Source: Gemmatimonadota bacterium (GTDB lineage: Bacteria > Gemmatimonadota > Gemmatimonadetes > Longimicrobiales > Gaopeijiaceae). From it: a stretch of DNA of 42,650 nucleotides. Shown in pieces: positions 8,829 through 17,700 of this stretch. The translations under genes were made by a program, and so were the position numbers. Every line of letters starts with the position of its first letter. Position 1 is the stretch's first letter. The stretch spans positions 1 through 42,650 of the forward strand of contig VXMI01000121.1 of the NCBI GenBank assembly GCA_009841165.1, read 5' to 3'. The notes below the pieces were generated by a model that did no database searches, was not told where the DNA came from, and saw only the letters and a list, made by a program, of their open reading frames with translations.

Positions 8829-11504
8829 ATGATGAGAGGAAGCGTTGCGATACGGGTGTGGGTGGGTGTGCTGGGTGCGGTGACGGTGTCTGCGGCGCCT
8901 CCGCCCCTCCCGGGCCAGAGTCCGGAGACCGGTGCGGAAGCATCGAATGCGAGGACGAGGGCGGCTCCGCCGGCCCTGCTGGCGCACCGGGTCACAGAGG
9001 GACCACCGACCATCGACGGTCTGCTGGACGAGAACGACTGGGCGCTCGCCATGGTGGCCGGCGACTTCGTCGTCTTCGAGCCCAACGAGGGCGGGACCCC
9101 GCTGCAGAGGACGGAGGCGCGGGTCCTCTACGGGGACGAGGCCGTGTACGTCGGGATCCGGGCCTTCGACAACTCCCCGGATTCGATCGTGGCGCAGCTT
9201 GCGCGCCGCGACGACCGGCCCCACTCGGACTGGGTGGATGTCGTGATCGACAGCTATCACGACCGGCGCACCGCCTTCCGGTTCGGGGTCAACCCGGCCG
9301 GCGTAAAGTCCGACGGCTACATGTACGACGACACCAACGAAGACGACTCCTGGGACGCGGTGTGGGACGTGGCCACGCGGACCGACGACCGGGGCTGGAC
9401 GGCCGAGTTCCGGATCCCGTACTCCCAGCTCCGATTCGATGGGGCTTCGCGGCAGACGTGGGGAATCAACTTCGCGCGCTTCATCGCGCGGCACATGGAG
9501 CGCAGCCTCTGGGCTCCGATCTCCCGGGGCGACGGCGCGCTTGTGTCGCGGTTCGGAGATCTGGAAGGGCTGCGCGACCTCTCCCCGCCGGCGCGCCTCG
9601 AGGTCCTTCCCTATTCGCTGGTGAGGATGGAGGCCGCGCCGGGAAGCAGTGCGAACCCGTTCTACGATCCGCGGGACTTTTCGTCGACGCTCGGCGCCGA
9701 CGTCAAGTACGGGCTGACCACCGACCTGACCCTCGACGTCACCATCAACCCCGACTTCGGGCAGGTCGAGGCCGACCCCGCGCAGGTGAACCTGACGGCG
9801 TTCGAGACGTTCCTGCCGGAACGGAGGCCGTTCTTCGTCGAAGGTGCGAACATCTTCGCATTCCGCTTCTCGGAAGGCGATGGAGACATGGCCAGCGAGG
9901 GCCTGTTCTACTCCAGGCGCATCGGCAGGGCACCGCGCGGGCGTGTGGCGGACGCACCGTACGCGGATGTGCCGGAGCGCACGCGCATCGTCGGGGCCGC
10001 GAAGCTCTCGGGCAAGACCGGTTCGGGGTGGTCGCTCGGGTTCCTGCACGCGCTCACCGGTCGGGAGACGGCCCTGGCGGCCAATGAGTCCGGTCCTCTC
10101 GGCGACCAGCTGGTGGAACCCTCCGCACAGTACGGCATGGCTCGCGTCAGCCGGGACTTCCGCGACGGCAAGAGCGCGGTCGGCCTCATCTCGACCTGGA
10201 CCATGCGGGACGGTGAAGCGGCCGAAGCCCTCGCGCTCCACAGCGGCGCCTGGACCTTCGGGGCCGACGCCCGACATCGGTTCGGAGAAGACCGCTTCGT
10301 CCTGTCCGGCTACCTGCTCGGCTCCGCCGTCCGAGGCTCGGCGGACGCGATCGCGCGGACTCAGCGGTCTCCCGCCCGGTACTTCCAGCGCCCCGACGCC
10401 GGACACACCGAGTTCGACCCCTCGCGCACGTCGCTGAACGGCTGGGCGGGGTCGCTCGTCCTCGGCAAGATATCCGGCGGCTACTGGCGTTTCGCCACCG
10501 GGGCGATGGCGCGCTCACCCGGATTCGACTCCAACGACCTTGGCTTCATGCGCGAAGCCGACTTCGTGGCTCCCTTCGTCTGGGTCGGATACAACCACTA
10601 CCAGCCAACGGAACACCTTCAGCGCTGGAATCTCAACTTCAACGCCTGGACCCCGTACAGCTTCGGGGGCGAAGCCTTCCAGCGGGGCGCGAACATGAAC
10701 GCGAGCTTCACGCTCAACAACTTCTGGGGCGGCTACCTGGGCGTCATGAGGGAGAGCGCGGGCCTGAGCAACACCTCGCTTCGCGGCGGCGAGATGCTCC
10801 GGATTGACCCGTCCTGGGGCGGCTGGTTCGGACTCTGGTCCGATTCGCGAAAGGCGCTGCAGATCGAGGCCGGCAACAACTGGGGGGTCAGCCCGGAGAC
10901 GGATTCGTGGCGCTACGGGGTCGACGCCAGCCTGAAGTGGAGGCCGTCTTCGCGGGCCACCGTCTCCGCCGGGCCGTTCCTGAACTGGCGGCACGAGGGC
11001 ACCCAGTGGGTCGGCCGTTTCGACCTGGCCGAGCCCCGCTACCTCTTCGCGCGCCTCGAACAGACGACCGCCGGCATTACGGCGAGGGCCGACTGGACCT
11101 TCTCCCCCACTCTGTCGCTTCAGCTGTACGCCCAGCCCTTCGTGTCGGCGGGCGCCTACAGGGAGTTCAAGCAGGTGTCGGATCCGCGTGCGCCGGACTA
11201 CATGGAGCGCTTCGCAGGTGTCCGGGCGCGCCCCGGCGACGGCGGCGAAGTGTCGGCCGACATCGACGGCGACGGCACCGCCGAGTCGTTCCGAAACCCG
11301 GACTTCAACTTCAAGCAGTTTCGCTCGAACGTCGTGCTGCGCTGGGAGTACCTGCCCGGCTCGACTCTCTTCGCGGTCTGGTCGCAGGGGCGCGACCACT
11401 ACGCGCCCGAAGGCACGTTCTCATTCCGCAGCGATCTGGGCACCCTCCTCGACCAGCGCAGCCAGGACGTCTTCATGCTGAAGCTGAGCTACTGGATCGG
11501 CTGA
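8829..11504 (+). CDS. DUF5916 outer-membrane protein with N-terminal CBM9-like domain
   Basis: An 891-residue secreted protein. After a signal peptide (ends near PPLPGQS), residues about 50-235 form a carbohydrate-binding family 9-like sandwich. Its signatures are PTIDGLLDENDWALA, EARVLYGDEAVYVGIRAFD, DWVDVVIDSYHDRRTAFRF and GWTAEFRIPYSQLRF. The remainder is the DUF5916 region: VTINPDFGQVEADPAQVNLTAFETFLPERRPFFVEG is highly typical, followed by alternating aromatic beta strands that end in FMLKLSYWIG, the C-terminal signature of an outer-membrane barrel. The family is common in Gemmatimonadota and Bacteroidota, often near peptidases; its biochemical role is unknown. ATG 8829 is preceded by the strong Shine-Dalgarno GGGGAGGGG; ATG 8832 is an equivalent start. 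It is divergent from the DapF-like gene, with 104 bases between them. Confidence 0.85.
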   Translation: MMRGSVAIRVWVGVLGAVTVSAAPPPLPGQSPETGAEASNARTRAAPPALLAHRVTEGPPTIDGLLDENDWALAMVAGDFVVFEPNEGGTPLQRTEARVLYGDEAVYVGIRAFDNSPDSIVAQLARRDDRPHSDWVDVVIDSYHDRRTAFRFGVNPAGVKSDGYMYDDTNEDDSWDAVWDVATRTDDRGWTAEFRIPYSQLRFDGASRQTWGINFARFIARHMERSLWAPISRGDGALVSRFGDLEGLRDLSPPARLEVLPYSLVRMEAAPGSSANPFYDPRDFSSTLGADVKYGLTTDLTLDVTINPDFGQVEADPAQVNLTAFETFLPERRPFFVEGANIFAFRFSEGDGDMASEGLFYSRRIGRAPRGRVADAPYADVPERTRIVGAAKLSGKTGSGWSLGFLHALTGRETALAANESGPLGDQLVEPSAQYGMARVSRDFRDGKSAVGLISTWTMRDGEAAEALALHSGAWTFGADARHRFGEDRFVLSGYLLGSAVRGSADAIARTQRSPARYFQRPDAGHTEFDPSRTSLNGWAGSLVLGKISGGYWRFATGAMARSPGFDSNDLGFMREADFVAPFVWVGYNHYQPTEHLQRWNLNFNAWTPYSFGGEAFQRGANMNASFTLNNFWGGYLGVMRESAGLSNTSLRGGEMLRIDPSWGGWFGLWSDSRKALQIEAGNNWGVSPETDSWRYGVDASLKWRPSSRATVSAGPFLNWRHEGTQWVGRFDLAEPRYLFARLEQTTAGITARADWTFSPTLSLQLYAQPFVSAGAYREFKQVSDPRAPDYMERFAGVRARPGDGGEVSADIDGDGTAESFRNPDFNFKQFRSNVVLRWEYLPGSTLFAVWSQGRDHYAPEGTFSFRSDLGTLLDQRSQDVFMLKLSYWIG

Positions 11505-11604
11505 GCACCCGAGGGGGATCGCCTGGTGGCCCGGCGGCGGGGGCGCGCGCCAGCTCCCGCCGCCGTTGTCAGCCCCACGGCGGCAACGCATCTTCACCGG
11601 CGTC

Positions 11605-13050
11605 ATGTCCGACTCCATCAGCTACGCCGCCGTTGTCAAGGACGAGTGCGAGACCTGCCACCTGGCGGCGCCCGTCCTCACCGAGATCCACCGGGCCGGC
11701 TATCCGCTCGCCGTGTACTGGCAGGACGATGGCGCGTTCCTGGACCCCGTCCTCGCCGCCGCCGCCGTCGACGACCGCGCGCTCGAGCACTCCTTCCACC
11801 TGGATGTGGAGACCGTCCCCACCCTGATCCGCCGCGAGAACGGTCTGGAAACCGGCCGCACGGCCGGCTGGAGCCGCGACGACTGGCGCGCGCTCACCGG
11901 CATCTCCGCGCTGGGGGCGGGACTGCCGCCCTACCGGCCCGGATGCGGCTCCCGCTCCGTCGAGCCGGGTATCGCGGAGACCTTGCAGGCGCGTTTCGGC
12001 GAAACCGGAATCCGCGCCCGCACCGTCGAGGTCGAGTCCGGCGCCGACGCGGTCGAGGCCTGCTACGACCGCGGCTGGACCGACGGCCTGCCCGTGGTAC
12101 CACCGACCCCCGAGCGCATCCTGCGCATGCTGGGCGGCACGCGCCGCGACCCGCGCGAGGTTATCGGCGAGATCCCTCCCGAACTCGCGCCCTGCACCGT
12201 CGAAAAGGTCGCCATCAACGCCGTCATGGCGGGTTGCCGGCCCGAGTACATGCCGGTCGTGCTGACGGCGCTCGAAGCCGCGCTGGACCCGGGATTCACC
12301 CTGCACGGCGTCACCTGCAGTACCTGCTTTTCGAGCCCGGTGATCATCGTCAACGGCCCCGTCGCAAAGCGCATCGGCATGAACTCCGGACTCAACGCGC
12401 TCGGACAGGGGAACCGGGCCAACGCCACCATCGGCCGCGCGGTCAATCTCGTTGTGCGCAATGTGGGGGGCGGGCGGCCCGGCGAAATCGACCGCGCGAC
12501 GTTGGGTTCTCCGGGCAAGTACACGTTCTGTTTTGCGGAGGATGAGCGCGACGAGGGCTGGGAACCGCTGGCCGTCTCACGCGGAATCGCACCCGGGCGG
12601 AGCGCTGTGACGGTGTTCGCCGGCGACGGAATCCAGGGCCTGACCGACCAGAAGGCGCGCACGCCACGCGAACTCTCCCGCTCCCTGGCGATGGGGCTGC
12701 GGGCGGTGGGGCACCCCAAGCTGTGTGAGTGGGCGCCTGCCGTTCTGGTCCTGTCGCCCGAGCACTATGCGATCTACCGCGAGGCGGGCTGGGACCGCTC
12801 CCGGATCACCGGCGCCCTCCACGACGCGCTGCTGCTCCCGGGCGAGAAGGTGGCTGCGGGCGTCGACGGCGTAGCCGAAGGAATGCCCCCCTCCCGCACG
12901 GGCCAGCTGATCCCCAAGTTCCACCCCGGTGCCCTGCTGCTGGTGCGCGCGGGCGGACCGGCCGGGCTGTTTTCGGCCATCCTCTCGGGCTGGCCGGGAG
13001 GGCGCCTGTTCGAGGAATCGCATCCTGTCACCAGAGAGATCGCCGAATGA
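11605..13050 (+). CDS. Thioredoxin-fold fusion protein, partner of the UGSC selenoprotein
   Basis: A 481-residue cytoplasmic protein without signal peptide. Residues 1 to about 115 look like a thioredoxin fold: a CETC redox motif (Cys15, Cys18) after a beta strand, and a VPT segment like the cis-proline loop of thioredoxins (VETVPTLIRR). From about residue 145 to the end is a large conserved domain I cannot assign to a biochemical function. It has CYDRGWTDGLPVVPPT, PCTVEKVAINAVMAGCRPEY, HGVTCSTC, IIVNGPVAKRIGMNSG, GNRANATIGRAVNLVVRNVGG and GSPGKYTFCFAE. Several cysteines (ProCysThr, GlyCysArg, CysSerThrCys) suggest redox or metal chemistry. The stop overlaps the ATG of the UGSC gene as ATGA, implying coupled translation. 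From memory, proteins with this domain occur next to UGSC genes elsewhere; that needs a search. A TTG at 11566 would add 13 residues. Confidence 0.7.
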   Translation: MSDSISYAAVVKDECETCHLAAPVLTEIHRAGYPLAVYWQDDGAFLDPVLAAAAVDDRALEHSFHLDVETVPTLIRRENGLETGRTAGWSRDDWRALTGISALGAGLPPYRPGCGSRSVEPGIAETLQARFGETGIRARTVEVESGADAVEACYDRGWTDGLPVVPPTPERILRMLGGTRRDPREVIGEIPPELAPCTVEKVAINAVMAGCRPEYMPVVLTALEAALDPGFTLHGVTCSTCFSSPVIIVNGPVAKRIGMNSGLNALGQGNRANATIGRAVNLVVRNVGGGRPGEIDRATLGSPGKYTFCFAEDERDEGWEPLAVSRGIAPGRSAVTVFAGDGIQGLTDQKARTPRELSRSLAMGLRAVGHPKLCEWAPAVLVLSPEHYAIYREAGWDRSRITGALHDALLLPGEKVAAGVDGVAEGMPPSRTGQLIPKFHPGALLLVRAGGPAGLFSAILSGWPGGRLFEESHPVTREIAE

Positions 13051-13574
13051 ACGACTCCACCCTCACCCTGCACGACCCCACCTCCGAGACCGCGCCCGCC
13101 AACCGCCCGCGCTGTGCACCGCCTGCGTCGCTGGACGGCAGGACGGTGGCGCTCTTCGACATCGGCAAGTCGCGCGCCGACGAATTCCTAGACCATCTCG
13201 AAGCGCGGCTCCGCGCCCGGGGAGTCGCCACCGCCCGCTTCGCGAAGCCGACCAATGCCAGGCCCGCCACCACCGCGATCCTGGACGACATCGCCGCGGG
13301 CGCCGACGTCGTCGTGGAGGCGCTCGCCGACTGAGGGTCGTGCGTATCGTGCGGTCTGCACGACATCAGGGCTCTCGACGACCGCGGCCTTCCCGGCCTC
13401 CTGGTCGCCACCAACGCGTTTCGTGACGCGGCCTCCTTCCAGATCCCTTCGCTCGGCTTCGAACCGGAGATCGTGTGGGTGCCGCACCCGGTCCAGAACC
13501 GCCGCCCTCACGAACTCGAGCAGCTGGCGGAGGACGCGCTCGCCGCGGTACTGCGCGGCCTGACCTCTAACTAA
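13047..13574 (+). CDS. UGSC-family selenoprotein (in-frame TGA decoded as selenocysteine)
   Basis: A 175-codon frame containing TGA at 13332-13334 as codon 96, ending at TAA 13572. Around the TGA the protein reads EALAD-U-GSCVSCGLHDIRALDDRG, the signature of the family known as UGSC (seleno)proteins (Sec-Gly-Ser-Cys). The part before the TGA (VALFDIGKSRADEFLDHLEARL... ADVVVEAL) and the part after it (GLPGLLVATNAF... QIPSLGF... WVPHP... ELEQLAEDAL) fit one continuous alpha/beta domain. A SECIS-like hairpin follows the TGA. A conventional annotation would stop at 13334 and lose the active-site half. The ATG overlaps the upstream thioredoxin-fusion stop. The gene converges on a lipoprotein gene only 3 bases away. 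The function is unknown; U96 with Cys99 would form a selenenylsulfide-type redox centre. The selA, selB, selC and selD genes must lie elsewhere. Confidence 0.88.
13335..13364 (+). promoter_or_regulatory. SECIS element immediately after the selenocysteine TGA
   Basis: The bases after TGA 13332-13334 can fold as TCGTGC (13347-13352), loop GGTCT (13353-13357), GCACGA (13358-13363). That is a perfect six-pair stem with a five-base apical loop starting with GG. The loop starts 18 bases after the TGA. Both the GGUCU loop and the 18-base distance are the same as in E. coli fdhF, whose SECIS binds SelB. A second copy of TCGTGC (13338-13343) gives a competing, longer-loop stem. The bulged U seen in fdhF is not obvious here. 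Confidence 0.8.
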
Positions 13575-13577
13575 CGG

Positions 13578-14192
13578 TCAGTTGCGGTCGTAGGCCAGGA
13601 CGAGCGGCTCTCCCGCGGCGGAACTCGAAACCGTCCGCCTCATGATCATGCGGTCGCCGACGACTTCGAGCGTCTCCCGGACCGTGCCCCCCGCGACCAC
13701 CTGGTGCTCCAGCGCGAGCAGCGGCCCGTCCCACTCGATGCTGGTCCGGACCCGATGCTCTCCCTCGCGGATCTCCAGGTCGCTCCCGTCCATGGGCACG
13801 GTCAGCGTCTCGCCGGGGATCGGGGTGTACACGAGTTCGGCCTCGTTGACCGTCAGGACAAGCGTCTCCGGGCGCCGGCGCAGCACCTCGATCGTCGTCC
13901 TCATGTGCGCGACCGACATCTGCCGCGACTCGTACATCCTGCGGTAGCGCCGCATCTCGCGGGTCTCGTTGCGGGCGATGTCCGCGACGGGGACTTCGTC
14001 CTGCACGCCCTCGAGCTGGTTGGGTATCTGCGGCGTGCTGCTCGACACGTCAAGCTCCCAGCGGCCGCTGTAGGTGGCGAAGAGGGACGCGGCTGCCTCA
14101 CCCGAGACCGGAGGCCCCCCGCCCCCGCCGGCACAACCCAGGATGACTGCAACTCCCAACAAAGTCGCGAGGAAAGTCTGGGCACGATTCAT
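13578..14192 (-). CDS. Hypothetical lipoprotein
   Basis: A 204-residue protein with a lipoprotein signal peptide: Met-Asn-Arg, a hydrophobic run, and lipobox ILGC with Cys20, followed by a Gly-rich spacer. The mature part starts with a YSGRWELD segment typical of small lipocalin- or calycin-like domains that follow 'G-x-W-x-L-D'. It then has a charged helical stretch (ETREMRRYRRMYESRQMS) and several beta strands (TLVLTVNEAELVYTP, HRVRTSIEWDGPLLALEHQV, VRETLEVVGDRMIMRRTV). This pattern suggests a small beta-barrel ligand-binding lipoprotein, but I recognise no named family. The gene stands 109 bases downstream of the holin-like gene and converges on the UGSC selenoprotein gene. Confidence 0.65.
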   Translation of the reverse strand: MNRAQTFLATLLGVAVILGCAGGGGGPPVSGEAAASLFATYSGRWELDVSSSTPQIPNQLEGVQDEVPVADIARNETREMRRYRRMYESRQMSVAHMRTTIEVLRRRPETLVLTVNEAELVYTPIPGETLTVPMDGSDLEIREGEHRVRTSIEWDGPLLALEHQVVAGGTVRETLEVVGDRMIMRRTVSSSAAGEPLVLAYDRN

Positions 14193-14241
14193 GGATGCGT
14201 CCGTGGTCCGGGTGCTTCTGCCGCAACGGAACGTAAAGCTA

Positions 14242-14289
14242 GGCGCCCCGCCCCCCGGCGCAAGGCGACAGCGCGGAGGCGGGGGGCGC
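14242..14289 (-). terminator. Possible GC-rich terminator hairpin downstream of the holin-like gene
   Basis: GCGCCCCGCC (14243-14252) can pair with GGCGGGGGGCGC (14278-14289), leaving two bulged guanines, about 13 bases beyond the stop of the minus-strand holin-like gene. There is no U tract, so it is at best a weak or factor-dependent terminator. It may equally be a chance product of high GC. Confidence 0.25.
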
Positions 14290-14301
14290 GGGCAGCCCGG
14301 A

Positions 14302-14640
14302 CTAGATTCCGGTCACGAGCCTCACCACAAGGTTCATGAGGGCGAGGGTCAGTGCCCCCAGAAGCGCCGCGCGGAACGTCTCGATACGGAAACCGCGCAC
14401 CACGGCCGCGGTCAGCTTGAGCGCGATCGCGCTGACGACGAACGCAATCAGGCCGACGGTGATGACCATCAACGGCAGGAGCAGGGGCCCGAGAAACGTC
14501 CATATCGCCCAATTGACGAACCCGAGTACCAGCGCCCCGATGATCGCCGGCCTGGCCCCCCTCACCTCGATTCCTCCCACAATCTTGCTCATCACGAAGA
14601 GCAACACCGCGCTGACAAGCGTATGAATCACGAATCCCAC
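14302..14640 (-). CDS. Small four-helix membrane protein, phage-holin-4/YvlD-like family
   Basis: A 112-residue very hydrophobic protein with four membrane segments: VIHTLVSAVLLFVMSKIVGG, AIIGALVLGFVNWAIWTFLG, a third through LPLMVITVGLIAFVVSAIAL, and LLGALTLALMNLVVRLV. Size, topology and the central 'GALVLGFVNW...ITVGLIAFVV' pattern match the 'phage holin family protein'/YvlD group of bacterial membrane proteins. Despite the name these are usually chromosomal and not phage-linked; their role may be in envelope stress, but it is unproven. I chose the GTG at 14640 because GGGAGGT lies at the right distance upstream. An upstream extension to 14724 lacks membrane or family character. It probably belongs to the block starting at 20879, 84 bases after the amidohydrolase stop. 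Confidence 0.72.
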   Translation of the reverse strand: MGFVIHTLVSAVLLFVMSKIVGGIEVRGARPAIIGALVLGFVNWAIWTFLGPLLLPLMVITVGLIAFVVSAIALKLTAAVVRGFRIETFRAALLGALTLALMNLVVRLVTGI

Positions 14641-14724
14641 GGTTTCTACCTCCCGGTCTCGAGTTTCCGACAACACCGACAGAACGTGCGCGCGAGGCCG
14701 GAGGTTTCCCGGCCCGGCACACAT

Positions 14725-17700
14725 TCATTCTCTACGAAGCAGGCGCTCCATCTCATACACCCGTCCCGCCTGGATGACGGTCCGGACCTCGCGCACGGCA
14801 CGGATGTCGGACAGCGGATCGCCGCCGATGACCACCAGGTCGGCCAGCGCCCCCGGCTCCACCACGCCCAGGACTCCCCCGTAGCCCAGCGCGTCAGCGG
14901 ACACGGAGGTGGTCGAACGAAGGACATCGACGGGGCTCATTCCGCCGTACCGCACCAGTGCCTCCATCTCCGCCTGCAGGCTCAGGCCCGGCGGGTTGAT
15001 GGGGGCGTCCGTGCCCACCACGACGCGCCCGCCCGCGGCCGCGACGCGCTGCGGCAGCGAGGCCATGTCCTCGACGAGCCGTCGGGCCACCGTCAGGTCG
15101 GCGGGCGCCCGGGCCGCAACCGGTGCCCAGGAAAAGAACGTCTCGACGCGGGGGTCGTCGAACAGCGACGGATCCTCCGTGGTCAGCAGGCCGTAAGCCC
15201 CATAGATCCCGATGGTCGGGGTGATCGTCATCCCCGACGCCGCCAGGAGATCCACCACGTCGCCGTAGCTGCGCGACAGCTCCGAAACCTTGGTCGAGTA
15301 GCCGCGCCGGCTCGTGCCGCGGACGTGTTCCACCCCGTCCGCGCCGAATGCGACCGCCGGGTACAATTCGTGCGAGGTCACCGGGAGCCCCAGCGCGTGC
15401 GCGTCCGCGACGACGCGCTTCTGCACCGGGTCGGAGAGGCGCACATAGGTCTTGACCAGATCGTAGCCCAAGTCGCGCGCCTGGGCCATCTCCAGCTCCA
15501 CCTGGGCCGACCCCCCAAGGGCGGGTGCGCCGGGATAGTAGATGCGGCTGCCGTCGATGGTGCCGCCGGTACCGAACCAGCGGGGCGCAATCCGCTTGCC
15601 GGACTCTCCCGCCTCGCGCGCCTCGGCGATCTCGTACGGGTCGCAGGCCGGACACCGGACCGAGGTCGCACCGTAGGCGAGCCAGATCCGGCCGGATTGC
15701 TCTCCCCCGGACAGGCCGCCATGCGCGTGCATCTCGATGAGCCCGGGTATCACGACTTCCCCGGTGGCATCGACCACGCGGTCGGCCGTGCGCGAGGGGT
15801 CCCGCGAAGCGATCTCCGCGATCCTTCCTCCCTCCAACACGATATCGACATCGCGGCGGAGGTCGTCGGCTCGTCCGTCCCACAGCGCCCCGGCGCGGAT
15901 CAGCACCGACCCGGGTGATTCCGCACGCCGCCAGTCGAGTTCCAGGGCGATCTCGTCGATCCGACCGTCCATGATGTCGACACGGCGGAGCCGGGCGCCG
16001 GAGAGGTGCACGACCGAGCGCGAGTCGCCCGTCCAGGTTGGATCGGCGGCGGCGTCATTGGTGAGCCGGCGGGCCACTGGTGCGGCCGGGTCGCCGTCGG
16101 CTTCGGTGGGGACGACCCAGAGCACGCCGTCGGACACATACGTCATCCAGCGGCCATCGGGCGAGCGAACCGGGCCGTCCGTGCCCCTGGTGCCCACGGA
16201 GAGCGCCGGGAGGTCCAGGAAGCGCTCGCCGACCTGCTGCTGCCACACCGCGCCCCAGCCCGACGCGGCCGGAAGCAGCGGAGCCGCGGGCAGGACGAGC
16301 GCGCGGTTGACTCCTTCGCGAAACCGCTCCGAGTAGCGCCAGTGGGCGGACACGACAATTGACCGGCCGTCCGGCGACCACGAGGGACGGCCGGCGCCGT
16401 TGAGTCCGGAGCGGACCACGCGCACCGAACCCGTGGCCAGATCCAGCACGTTGACACCGACCTGATAGCCCGAGCCCGTGAAGGCAATCCGCGTCCCGTC
16501 CGGAGACCACGAGGCCATGGTCACGCCTGCTCCTTCGGTCACGCGCTCGATACGACGGTCGTCGGCGTGCCGGATGTAGAGGTCCACGGTGCCGTCGCGG
16601 TCGGACGAGAAGGCGAGGCGGGAGCCGTCGGGGGACCACGCCGGATCGGTCTCGATCCAGCGGTCGTCGGTGATCCGTTCGGTTGCGCCGCCGATGGTGT
16701 GGATCCAGAGGTCGCCGAGTGCGGAAAACGCAATCTGGCGCCCGTCGGGGGAGACGGAGGGGGAGACGAGTCCACGTACCGGGAACGGTCCCGGCACCGT
16801 CAGATCGCGGGGACGGCGTGTGTACGGCTCCCGGTCGAGGGCGACGGTGGCCGTGAACGGAATGTCCCGCACCTGGCCGCCGTCCGGGGCGCGGTGGCGA
16901 ATGCGACCGTCCCCGGTGTAGAAGAAGCCCGCCGTCGTGGATGCGGCGCGGAACGGGAAGGCGTCCTCGTCCTCGCCGGTCAGCATCCTGCCTGTTCCGC
17001 CATCCACGCTGACCTCCAACAGCATCGAACGTCCTCCGTCGATGGCGTTGTAGATCAGGGTCTCGCCACCGGCGCTCCACGCGGGGGCGTTCACCTGCGC
17101 GCCATCGCCGTCGGCGACGCGGCGGCGCGGGGCGTCGACATCGTCCCCGTCCACCACCCAAATCCCCGCATCTTCGGTTTCGCCGTCCGCGGCGTACGCG
17201 ATCCCGCCGCCGGTGGGGGAGAAGGCGGGGCCGTATTCGCTGCCTTCGCCGTTCGTCACCCGCTCCACCGACCCGTCGGCGACCACGAGCGTCCAGACAT
17301 CGTAGCTGCCCCCCCGATCCGAACTGAAGGCGATCCGCTCGCCGCCCGGCGACCAGTGCGGTTCGCGATGGTCGAACGGTCCGCGGGTGTGCTGGCGCAG
17401 CCCGGAGCCGTCCGTGGCGACGCTCCATAGGTGGTAGTTGCCGTCCCAGTAGGCCTGGAAGGCGATCCGCGTGCCGTCGGGCGACCAGGTCGGCTGGCGG
17501 GCGTCGCCCAGCGGATCGGTCAGCGCGCGGGCCGTGCCGCCTTCGGCCGGGACCATCCAGATGCGGCCGAGGAGGTCGACGGCGAGCGTGCGGCCGTCGG
17601 GTGAGAGCGCAACGGCGATGTTCGTGCCTTCGGAGATTGTGACTTCGGTGCGCGGCGACTGGGCGCGGGCCTCCGCCGGCATGCAAAGGGCGAGCGCCAG

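Noticed and set aside
13332-13334. TGA as an ordinary stop, with the following part a decayed remnant
   Set aside because: The downstream 79 codons continue the same family pattern, the motif is U-GSC, and a SECIS-like hairpin follows at the standard distance.
14302-14640. Prophage remnant because of the holin-like family name
   Set aside because: No other phage gene is nearby, and this membrane family is widespread on bacterial chromosomes.
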